Assembly (NCBI GenBank): GCA_036426205.1 | Contig: CM071568.1 | Span: forward strand, 48,759,533-48,823,532 | Source of the DNA: Ascaphus truei | Taxonomy: Eukaryota > Chordata > Amphibia > Anura > Ascaphidae | DNA length: 64,000 nt | Direction: 5' to 3' | In this document: positions 55,397-64,000 of the stretch, piece after piece | How the letters are laid out: the number at the start of each line of letters is the position of its first letter | Position numbering within the stretch: the stretch's first letter is position 1 | The notes under the pieces: generated by a model | The model's database searches: none | Told to the model about the DNA's origin: nothing | Seen by the model: only the letters and a program-made list of their open reading frames with translations | Position numbers and translations under genes: made by a program

Positions 55397-56690
55397 TTTT
55401 TTTTATTTTACAAAATTCTAACACCTACATGTATTTGTTCACGAAATAGCAGCCCGTCATCTACCAATAGCAGGACCATTTCTAAGCCGACTTACAACGT
55501 CTCACGTATGTCCAGCCATTATGCTTTAAGAAGTACCGGTAAATGCAATAACTATGAACAAATTAAGAGAAATATTTAACATTTTTATTTTGGAAGATCA
55601 AGAAAAAAAAAGCTGATGGGAGCCGAAACTGTAAACTGGCGTGACATGCCTAGTAGGTCATTAAAATAAGTTTTTATTTCTTTCACAGTACTGATGTTGT
55701 TCCATATTATCATCCAAAATGTTGAAAATCAAATCAAGAGTATTTCACTTTAAAGATAGTAAGGGCAGATTAAGTAAGCACATTGCTGGAAGATATTGGA
55801 AAAATATATGAACAATGCTTCCCTAAGTTTTTGTTTTTTTACCTGTCATTGATGGTCATACTAAATTACAATGTACCCTTTCCAATGTGTTGTATGCTCA
55901 TTCAGCACTGAGCATTTCATATTTAAAAAAATAACCTTCTAAAAAGCCTTGTACAGGCTTCTCGTCTGGGTCTGGCGATCTTGTAGACAACAGATACAAA
56001 ACATGTCCAGCTGTAATTGTTTAACTTGACCACTTACCTTTGTCATATCCTTTATTTCCCTGATTGTTTCAACTTTTTATAGGACATACTGATCACATAA
56101 TTAGTGGATGCATCATTGCCTGAAACATTGCAGGTCACACAGAATAGTTGTGATAACTAACTGTTTAGCGCCAGAAAACAAAGTAAAGAATAACAGTTAT
56201 GTCATAAATATAGATACCAAGACACATCTACCCGAGACTCTCAAATCCGCCACCAGCGGCAGGCCCCCGTGTTAAACAGATAAGCTGGCAGAGGAATCAG
56301 CAGTTGTTACACAGGCAGATCAGGATGGCCGGGGAGGAGCGTGCTGTGGCAGCAGACACTGGAAGTAAGAAAGACTTCTGGGTCAGACCGCTAGAACGCA
56401 CTCCTCCCCTGCCGTCCTGCTCTGCCTCTAACAACCGCTGATTCCACTGCCGGCATATCCTCCGTTTAACGCCGGGTGCCTGCCGCCGCATACCATCTCC
56501 CCCCACCTGTCTCTATTACCACCCACAGGTAGGCATGGAGGAGGAAGAGAGAGATGATGATGATGATGAGGGGGAGAGCTGATGATGAGGGAAGATGAGA
56601 GAGAGGTTAGGGGGAGGGGAGAAACAAATTGCAGACAGTATTGACATTAATGAAATTTGTTTTTGCCCGAGGGCCTGCGCATGCCTACGC
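55397..56690. other. Non-coding, unassigned
   Basis: AT-rich sequence, with a GAT-rich stretch near 56550-56600. No gene recognised. Confidence 0.4.
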
Positions 56691-57600
56691 CAGTGACCAC
56701 CAGTCTAAGTTTTTTCAAAACTAAAGGGGTCTCAAATTTTAATCTGGTCTGTAACTGTTTCGTATGCCTATACCAGAGGTAGGCAACCCGAAGCTCCAGA
56801 GCCGCATGCTGCTCTTTCCGCTCCTACTTGCATCACAGAGCCCGGCGTGGGACAGTACAGGAGAGAGGCAGCAGCTGGGGGTCGGCAACCTCCGGAGAGA
56901 AACCCTCCCCCTCTCTCACCCACCTGCAGGACAGTGAGGGAGAGAGGCCCAATATAAGTGTGTGAGATAATATAATATATATTTATATATACACACACAT
57001 GTATGAGTGTATTTGAGGGGGAGGGTCATGTATGTGTATTGGGGGAGGTCATGTTTGTGTATTTGGAGGGTGGGTTGTGTAGGTGTTTTTTGGGGAGGGT
57101 AGTGTATGTATTTATTGTGTATTTGTGAATGAAACCGTTTTGCACAGAAAAACAATGAAAAAATAAATAAATAAAATTGACTTATTGTGAGATGCATTTT
57201 ATTCCCCTTCATATTACTGTATGTTGTATGTTAATGCTTATACAGTATATGCCTATTAGTGTGTGTACAGTATTTGTATGTGTTTGTGGGGGTGTAATAT
57301 TCATGCATGTGTTACAGCTCTCTGAATATTTTGGAGAAATACAATTTTTATAAAATGGCTCTTCTTCTTTGAGAGGTTGCAGAACCCTGGCCTATAACAT
57401 ATTTTATGGTTAACTGTTCATGCAATGTCTTTATATATAATGTATAACCCTATTCACCACTTAATATAACAAAGTTTTTGTAACCATTTATTTGTGATCA
57501 TAACTCTATGCTTTGGATATACTTTAAAACAAAAGGTAACTCTCAATGTATTTCCTTGTAAAACATTTTCTAAATAAATAACATCTCTGTAAGATATTGA
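56691..57600 (+). mobile_element. L2/CR1-like LINE 3' end, split by a hAT element
   Basis: 56691-56773 encodes the C-terminal end (TTSLSFF-like, NLVCNCF-like) and start of the 3' UTR. After the hAT element it resumes at 57390 (GCCTATAACATATT, TGCAATGTCTTTATATATAATG) and ends near 57585 with CTAAATAAATAA. Confidence 0.8.
56774..57389. mobile_element. hAT (Charlie-like) element
   Basis: Termini CAGAGGTAGGCAACC and GGTTGCAGAACCCTG, flanks GCCTATAC (56766-56773) and GCCTATAA (57390-57397), 7 of 8. GAGCCGCATG near the left end and AAATGGCTCTT near the right are typical of hAT-Charlie sub-terminal sequence. 616 bp, non-coding. Confidence 0.88.
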
Positions 57601-58295
57601 TAGGTTTTTTTTTTTATGATGGTGTTACAAAACAATATAAAGTTGGTAACCTGTGCAAATAGGGTATTACAGACTCAACATTAGGACTGGGTGAGCGTGA
57701 CATGTGGTTGCTCTGTAGAAGTTTAATGACAGCTGTGAAGTAAGAGGTCCTCTCCCTCTGAAGCTGTGTTTGACACTTTACTGCTCTTGAACACAACTTC
57801 ACCCTACTCTTTCAAAATCCCCACTGTGATGTGTTACCAACAATGTTGTAATATTTTTGTTCTGTACTTATTGAGCTGTGCTTAGGAATGTATTAAGCAG
57901 CACTAAGCCATGACGCACTTTGCAGCCCATTTGAGTTAATGGGTAAATATTACCCAAGGATTCTTGCAACCAATTTGATTGCCTGAAGCACAGGGAAATA
58001 CAGGTACCTGCCTAAGGCCGCGAGGAAAACAGAACCAGCTTCGCCCACTTTAAAGGCAATGTTCTTACCTCTAAGATTCTCTTTCCGTGTCCCTATAGGG
58101 ATAACGTGCAAACTATATTATCTGTATTGAAGTTTAATTTTGTATCTGCTTGTGATACCCATTGAGCAACACAGAGTTTCTCTCAGATGTAATAGTGTAT
58201 AGAGCTTTTAAAACATCTTGAATCTCTTCTTCTTCGTGTACTTTCATGATAACACTTACAAAATCCCTTTAAGCTCAAAACCCAGACCCACCTCA

Positions 58296-58298
<3 letters not shown>
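57601..58298. other. Non-coding with SINE/LINE-derived fragment
   Basis: 57977-58070 (GATTGCCTGAAGCACAGGG, ACAGAACCAG) resembles part of the repeat at 33196-33445. The rest is unassigned. Confidence 0.45.

Positions 58299-58330
<32 letters not shown>
58299..58330. repeat. AT microsatellite
   Basis: About 15 AT repeats at the left edge of the inverted-repeat element. Confidence 0.95.
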
Positions 58331-59228
58331 CAAACAAAGAATAGACTGCGCTCCTCAGGTGTAAAATCAGACTAATTACCGAATGATTGTATTAAATGGA
58401 TATAGCAAAGGTGAATGGCAAAAGTGAATGCAACAGTATTATGGATTATTGACTCACACTAATAAAAATACATGCAATATGTTATAATAAAATGCTGAGT
58501 GCCAATGTTTAAAAAGCTGCTGTAAACACAAATATATGCCAGTGAACAATACAAATATAATAAAATGGCATGTGTTGGTAGTTTGACTACTGCACTAATG
58601 AATCCCTCATGAATGATACTAAATGAATGATGAATGGAAAAATACAGAAAAAATGACACTAAGTGTGTCAAAGATAAAAATAAAAATAAAAATAAAAATG
58701 AAAAATGTGAAAAATGTAAAAATATATCAACCAAACCAAGGGTCCATGCTAGGATCTGGCTGCTCTCATCAAGGACCAACGAACTCCCAGAAATCTGTGA
58801 ACAACAAGAAAAGAAAGCGCCCGATCCTAGTGCAGCATGAAAAAATACAATTTAATAAAAATGAATATGAATAAAACCAACAAATGCGAACTCACAAACA
58901 CAGGATAAATAAATGCATATAATGAGTATACTCATTCGCCAACCGCCCACGTTGTGCCTTGGATGGCGCGCCCTCTCTCTGTCTGGGTTTTCTCAGCTCT
59001 GCTGAACCGACATCCAGCAGGGGATACAGGAAAAAGCTCACCACAATGTGACCCGGAAGTCCTCCACAATGTTAGTGTATCCGGATATGAGGTCTGCAGT
59101 CCGTGACCCCGCAATGCAGGGGCTGATCAGAGAAGTCTCTCTGCACTCCCAAAGGCAGTCCGTAATGAAGTGGGCAGTGAGGATAGAGTCAAAATGTATA
59201 TCACGGTGTGACAGCAGCTAAAAAACGC

Positions 59229-59264
59229 TCTTCTCTACGCGTTTCTTCACATAAGTTTTCAAAT
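59229..59264 (-). ncRNA. Hammerhead-like motif, 3' half kept (left arm)
   Basis: Minus strand: TTATGTGAAGAAACGCGTAGAG. The GAAA-CGCG-TA half is intact and the CTGATGA half is degraded to TTGATTTGA. Confidence 0.45.
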
Positions 59265-59283
59265 CAATGAGAGGAATGATGAT

Positions 59284-59331
59284 GGATCTCCTGATGAATC
59301 ACTTTATGTGAAGAAACCGAGAGAAGAGCGT
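59284..59331 (+). ncRNA. Hammerhead-like motif, 5' half kept (right arm)
   Basis: Stem I TCTC (59287-59290), CTGATGA (59291-59297), stem II TCAC/GTGA (59299-59302, 59308-59311) with loop TTTAT, GAAA (59313-59316), then CCGAGAG. The CGCGTA of stem III has been lost to a small deletion. The two arms thus hold complementary halves of one ribozyme. Confidence 0.55.
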
Positions 59332-59794
59332 TTTTTAGCTGCTGTCACACCGTGATATACATTTTGACTCTATCCTCACTGCCCACTTCATTACGGACTG
59401 CCTTTGGGAGTGCAAGAGACTTCTCTGATCAGCCCCTGCATTTGCGGGTCACGGACTGCGACCTCATATCCGGATACACTAACATTGTGGAGGACTTCCG
59501 GGTCACATTGTGGTGAGCTTTTTCCTGTATCCCCTGCTGGATGTCGGTTCAGCAGAGCTGAGAAAACCCAGACAGAGAGAGGGCGCGCCATCCAAGGCAC
59601 AACGTGGCGGTTGGGCGAATGAGTATACTCATTATATGCATTTATTTATCCTGTGTTTGTGAGTTCGCATTTGTTGGTTTTATTCATATTCATTTTTATT
59701 AAATTGTATTTTTTCATGTGCACTAGGATCGGGCGCTTTCTTTTCTTGTTTGTTCATAATATACTATATATATATTATATATAATATATATATG

Positions 59795-59962
59795 CACGCA
59801 ATGTCTTGTATATAATGTATACCTTGTTCATTTATGTAACTGTACTTGTAACCATGTATTATTTGTTTTACTCTGTGCCCAGGACATACTTGAAAACGAG
59901 AGGAAACTCTCAATGTATTACTTCCTGGTAAAGTATTTTATAAATAAATAAATAAATAAATA
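59795..59962 (+). mobile_element. L2/CR1-like LINE 3' tail
   Basis: CGCAATGTCTTGTATATAATG, CCCAGGACATACTTGAAAAC, TGTATTACTTCCTGG, ending in an AAAT repeat. Plus-strand orientation. Confidence 0.85.
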
Positions 59963-60389
59963 TATATCACCCAAAAATCTACTCGCCGAACATCCCGTCT
60001 GCTTTTTAAAAAAAATGGAATAACTTCCTAGTAAGAACGTGTGTGTTTGTGTGTGTGTGTCGGATTTAGAAAAAAAAGCCAGATGTGAATGACTAGTTTC
60101 CTGCACCCTTTAACCAGTGTCTGGATGCCCCCGCTTCACAAGATCTAAATCAGCAATCCCACCTGGGATCTTACCTGATCCGCAGTCCCTCAATGTCCAG
60201 GCACCCTCAATCCTGCAATGTTATACATTGGAGGGGAGGTGTTCCCTACCTGTCTTCTTTGTTAGGGGGGATTCTGATATCTCCTGTGTGAAGCTTGAGT
60301 CAGATCTGGAAGAAAGCAGTATAGGTTATTTCGGTGTAGGTATAGGGCAGTTAAGATATATAGGGTAAATAAGATATCCAGATCCAGAG
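59963..60389. other. Non-coding, unassigned
   Basis: No recognisable gene. CCAAAAATCTACTCGCC near 59970 resembles CCAATTTCCACTCGCC near 61198, so 59963-61245 may belong to one large non-autonomous element. Confidence 0.35.
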
Positions 60390-60760
60390 AGCGACAGACA
60401 GAGAGTGTGAGAGAGAGCAACAGACAGAGTGTGAGAGAGAGAGCGACAGACAGTGAGCGTGTGAGAGCGAGACAGAGAGAGTGTGAGAGCGAGACAGAGT
60501 GTGAGCGAGACAGAGAGTGAGCGAGACAGAGAGTGTGAGAGAGGGCGACAGAGGGTGACTGACTGGGTGGGGGCGACTGACTGGTGACTGGGTGGGGGGG
60601 TGACTGACTGGTGACTGGGTGGGGGGGTGACTGACTGGGTGGGGGGGGAACTTCTGGTGTCCTGCACACACACAATCACTCTCTCTCCCATACACACACA
60701 CACACACACACACTCTCTCTCTCTCCCATACACACACACTCACCCATACACACACTCTGC
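60390..60760. repeat. GA-rich and CA/CT simple sequence
   Basis: GACAGAGAGTGTGAGAGAG-type repeats (60390-60560), GACTGACTGGGTGGGGG repeats (60560-60650), then CA and CT runs. Long minus-strand open frames here are products of low complexity. Confidence 0.9.
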
Positions 60761-60990
60761 CAAGGGAGCGCCGGGGACCGGGGGGAAGGAACACCCCCGC
60801 ACCACCACCCGCTCTCCGCCCCCCCTCCGCCATTCTCCCGCCCTGCGCGGGCAGCCAAGGGAGCGCCGGGGGGAGGGGGAGAAGGAATACCCCGCTACCA
60901 CCTCCACTGCCCCGCACCACCACCCGCTTCCCCCCCCTCTGCCATTCTCCCGCCCCGCGCGGGCAGCCAAGGGAGCACCAGGGAAGGAAT
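60758..60990. repeat. GC-rich tandem repeat, ~105-bp unit
   Basis: GCCAAGGGAGCGCC, GCACCACCACCCGCT and CCATTCTCCCGCCC recur in order about 2.2 times. Confidence 0.85.
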
Positions 60991-61684
60991 ACCCCCGCTA
61001 GCCAGCCACAGGGGCAGAAGGCAGGGACACCGCACGCGAGCAATACACACACACACACTTTTACACTTATCCGTGCAGAGTGCTTGACTGCTCAGCGCCA
61101 AAAAAAAAAGTCCTGGCAGCTCCATCTTGCGTCACAGCCAATGAGCCAATGAGCTAGAGAGATTTTTTTAAGCAGGGGAAGTCTAACTGGCCACAAGCCA
61201 ATTTCCACTCGCCAGGTGCGAGTGGGCGACCGGGTTTGTCGAACACTGTATATATATATTGTGACAAATGCCCCTCTTTTGTAGCGCTGACGTCTGTCTG
61301 GGCTCTTCACGACACAGTCTTCTAGGGTTAATTAGAGAAATAACAGGATAATACAAAGCATTACGTTGCTTAACTCAGGCTTCTGCTTGCTTTATTTTCA
61401 TCCCACTAAGGGACTGCAGCTTTAACAGGTATAGGCAGGAGGAAGTCCGTCATTAACCTTTAGCGGTTTGCTCATATCAGTGATATAACATTTCACACAC
61501 TGTCACTTTAAGAAACCAAAGAAATCATAAATAAATCCTATCCCTTTCCGGGATCTAACTACACTGCAGTATATGCCTCTCTAACTGCTGCTGGGCCAAC
61601 TAACCTGGTTCCCCTGTTTAAACAATACCCTCCATACTAAGTCACAATATTTATGTGAAAAAGGAGTGCTACTGGGTATGTGAC
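60991..61684. other. Non-coding; possible LTR-like at 61260-61684
   Basis: TGTGACAAATGCCCCTC starts near 61260 and a reversed poly(A)-type TTTATTTTC lies at 61391. It might be an LTR on the minus strand, but there is no supporting partner. Confidence 0.3.
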
Positions 61685-61921
61685 AACGTATAACCCCAAT
61701 GCTACATCCAACATGACATATCATACAGTTAAATACGTATCTGTTCTTCTTTCATAAGTGAGGGTCACTTAGTTAATTCTTTAGCCAAAGCATTTGTAAG
61801 CTTGCAGACCACGTCAAGGTGGGCCCTCTCTCTGCAAGTTCTAACACTATCTCTACAAATGTTATATTTACCTACATACTGGTCATTCACAGATGCATCT
61901 CAGGACTTGCTATGTAAGGCA

Positions 61922-62236
61922 TGTATTATACTAAGCGCAAGCACGCGTACAACGTTGCGCTCGCACATGGCGCACGCGTTTAGTGCCTATAGGCCAAACG
62001 GTGACGCGTGTGGCTAGGAGACGTGGCCATGAAGTCACAACGGTAGGCCGCACTGTGATTGGCTCACAGTGTCACGTGGCACAGCAGCTGCTCAAAAATA
62101 CAAATGTCTTTGTATTTCCACCAAGCTGCCGCGCCAACACTGTCTGCCGTGCACGCGTGTGCCGGCAGTGAACACTTTTGTAGGAAGACAGGTATTACTC
62201 ATTGTCGTGCTGGTGCGCACGCGTTTAGTATAATAC
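61922..62236. mobile_element. MITE with TGTATTATACTAARCGC termini
   Basis: Left TGTATTATACTAAGCGC and right GCGTTTAGTATAATACA are near-perfect inverted ends. GC-rich interior with ACGCGT and GCGCAC motifs. Non-coding. Confidence 0.8.
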
Positions 62237-62368
62237 AACCCTAAAGGTGGGCAGGGCGAGCGTCGTAAACAAGTGTTTGGGGCTCTGTGGCCCTCCCCCG
62301 TTTTCAAGCTTGCTCTGCTCACCTTTAAATAGCAAGTCCTGAGATGCAGCTGTGAATAACCAGTTTAT

Positions 62369-62692
62369 TAAGGCTAGGTCCCCATTGGCCGTGGCTGCGA
62401 CGGCATGCGTGGCGCACACAAGATACGGCCCTCTATGGAGCCGGCCCCAGTAGCTGCCTGCGCACCCTGGCGTGATGCGCAACCACATTATGCAAAGACA
62501 AGGATTTTGTCTTTGCTTGTAGTGACGGAGCGCTGGCCATGTCACGGCGGCGGTTCAGCCAATGAGGGCGAACCAGCCTCGTGACATAATGGCGCGCCCC
62601 CCCTCTCCCCGTCGTGCGCTGCCTGGAGTCCACCAGGTTGCGCTGCTGCCGGGAACGAGCGCCGCCAGACACGCACCGGGGCCTTAGCCTAA
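62369..62692. mobile_element. GC-rich MITE, TTAGGC-type family
   Basis: Left TTAAGGCTAGGTCCCC, right GGGGCCTTAGCCTAAG. Interior GTGGCGCACAC and GGCGCGCCCC. Same family as 32737 and 47006. Confidence 0.75.
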
Positions 62693-63261
62693 GACTTCTT
62701 CACCATATTAGAGAGGTAAAGAGAGCGTTCACAGAGATAGTGTTAGGACTTGCAGAAAAAGAGGACACACCTGAACATGGTCTGTAAGCTTACAAATACG
62801 TTGGGCAAAGAGTTTAATTCAATGACCCTCACTTATGAGAGAATAGATACGTTTTAACTTCTGTATATGATTTCTCATGTTGGATGTAGCATTGGGGTTC
62901 TCTGTTTTTTGTTTATACTTAACGACAAACCTTCCAAACGAGGAAAATGCCCAATTTTCTTAAAATGGTCTATGGTTCACTAAAACCATCTTCCAGCTGT
63001 CTTGCAAGTGTAGGGAAGCGTTCACAAGACCCCAGCGTGTGATTTTACACCCTCTGCACAACCACATTTCATTAACCGGAGCCTATGATTTATTTGGGGG
63101 TTTCCTTACATGGAAAGGGATGGACTAAATAGTATTTTTCCCTCTAATACTAAACCCCAAAATGGTGTTGGACTATATTCACTGGGGGTTACTGTAGTCA
63201 TAAAACAAAAAGATCAGCAGCTTCATTTGGAAAAATGGGGGGGGTTTGGGGTATTCTAAGT

Positions 63262-63480
63262 GAATGATGTAGTGACATGCTAAGAGCTTTATATTGATGT
63301 TTTATGTGTATTTTCGCATTTGCATGAACCCCCCCCCCCCCCCCCCCCCAGATGCTGCAAAATGTAACAATCACAAACTAGGCATTAAAAAGCACAGTGC
63401 TACCTAATACTGTACAGTACTGCAATATATTTGGAACATCTATCTTGTTGCTGTCCACATCCTGCCCATCTAATAAAATG
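63262..63480. repeat. Direct repeat, first copy
   Basis: GAATGATGTAGTGACATGCT to CATCCTGCCCATCTAATAA, containing a C20 run (63330-63350). The second copy runs at 63779-64000 and may continue beyond the window. Confidence 0.92.
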
Positions 63481-63589
63481 TCACCCCTCCCCACCTTTTT
63501 AACTTGGGAGGTTCTGGCATTTTGCTGAATAGACAGGACTCGCGGTGGTTGTTCCCCTCATACAGAGGTAAAAGGAAAGGTTCACCGTT

Positions 63590-63770
63590 TAGTTAGGACC
63601 TGCATTAATTTTGATTATTATACCTTGACGTGGTATGCAGGCTTATGATGCTTTGGCCAAAGGGTTTAACTAAATAACCAAGTAAATATTATTATTGAAG
63701 TATTTAAACGTTATACTTATTACTTTATATGTTTTGTCAATTGGATGTAGCATTGGGCACCCCTGTCATT
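63590..63770. repeat. Partial copy of the outer arm of 61685-62915
   Basis: GCTTTGGCCAAAGGGTTTAA and ATTGGATGTAGCATTGGGC match the right arm at 62780-62905 in the same orientation. Confidence 0.7.
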
Positions 63771-63778
63771 TGTTTGTA

Positions 63779-64000
63779 TGAATGATGTAGTGACATGCTA
63801 TGAGCTTTATATTGATGTTTTATGTGTACTTTCGCATTTGCATGAACTCCCCCCACCCCCCAAATCCCATCCCAGATGCTGCAAAATGTAACAATCACAA
63901 ACTAGGCATTAAAAAGCACAGTGCTACCTAATACTGTACAATACTGCAATATATTAGGAGCATCTATCTTGTTGCTGTCCACATCCTGCCCATCTAATAA
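63779..64000. repeat. Direct repeat, second copy (cut by window end)
   Basis: Same as 63262-63480 with a shorter, interrupted C tract. The offset is about 517 bp, which suggests a tandem array. Confidence 0.92.

Larger units (their letters stand above)
58331..59757. mobile_element. Inverted-repeat hammerhead element
   Basis: The left arm (about 58794-59250) and right arm (about 59300-59757) are inverted copies, with GAAAGCGCCCGATCCTAG matching CTAGGATCGGGCGCTTTC near the outer edges. A damaged hammerhead motif is at the centre. 58331-58793 is extra sequence on the left side. It lies between AT-rich microsatellites, so the target duplication cannot be defined. Non-coding; same design as 9459-12244 and 42881-43483. 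Confidence 0.75.
61685..62915. mobile_element. Inverted-repeat element with two MITEs inside
   Basis: Left arm 61690-61918 (ACCCCAATGCTACATCCAAC, AAGTGAGGGTCA, CTCAGGACTTGCTA) is inverted at 62325-62366 and 62693-62915. One MITE sits between the arms (61922-62236) and another splits the right arm (62369-62692). A further partial copy of the outer arm lies at 63590-63770. Confidence 0.7.

Noticed and set aside
55610..55640. CTGATGGGAGCCGAAACTG, hammerhead-like
   Set aside because: Stem II would be two pairs and A9 is lost; no AATAAA/GTG-CTC context downstream. Most likely chance.
60262..61058. 235-codon and other minus-strand frames rich in Ser/Leu/Val
   Set aside because: Low-complexity GA, CA and GC-rich tandem repeats open all frames; no domain.
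1..64000. tRNA or rRNA genes
   Set aside because: No cloverleaf with A/B boxes or rRNA segment was recognised by eye; only a tRNA-complementary primer site at 28846-28863.

Overview
This is a stretch of vertebrate nuclear DNA, most likely from an amphibian and probably a frog. The evidence is intron-exon structure, the 3' terminal exon of a cadherin-type gene, vertebrate Tc1, L2/CR1-like and L1-like elements, Ty3/gypsy elements, hAT and TTAA-flanked miniature elements, and abundant CA, GTAT and poly-G/C tracts. I see no bacterial or organellar genes. The only convincing host coding sequence is one exon at 4181-4597 (+), which encodes a catenin-binding cadherin tail. Almost everything else is transposon sequence, much of it nested.

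Layout. 285-3500: a Tc1 element split by a 1.6-kb LINE. 4181-4750: cadherin terminal exon and 3' UTR. 6237-7201: solo LTR. 8215-18812: a decayed Ty3/gypsy element on the minus strand (gag, protease, RT, RNase H, integrase). It is interrupted by a 2.8-kb near-perfect inverted-repeat element (9459-12244, 15-bp target duplication) and by an 813-bp insertion (13466-14278). 19137-22779: DNA transposons with terminal inverted repeats. 23080-29643: a non-autonomous LTR element coding for a long coiled-coil protein, with a tRNA-Leu-like primer site and a tandem degraded copy. 30105-31470: a related element with an LTR-like promoter. 31790-33720: LINE tails and hammerhead-bearing repeats. 34494-36985: an L1-like LINE with a hAT MITE inside its endonuclease. 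37251-37615: a 61-bp minisatellite. 39717-41770: hAT elements. 42059-64000: more solo LTRs, MITEs, palindromes and duplications.

The most interesting signal is a dispersed set of at least seven elements carrying a short motif with the layout of a type I hammerhead ribozyme: CTGATGA, then a stem-loop, then GAAA, then a tiny stem III ending in TA. The stem II sequence differs from copy to copy but still pairs. In one family the core changes C3 to U and G8 to A together, which keeps the known C3-G8 pair. Two of these elements have 14-15 bp target duplications and an inverted-arm structure, as expected of Penelope-like retroelements or derived retrozymes. No reverse transcriptase is present in them, so they look non-autonomous.

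A second theme is a clear series of hAT-type miniature elements, identified by 8-bp target duplications and CAG-starting termini. Several sit inside other transposons, so the order of insertion can be read.
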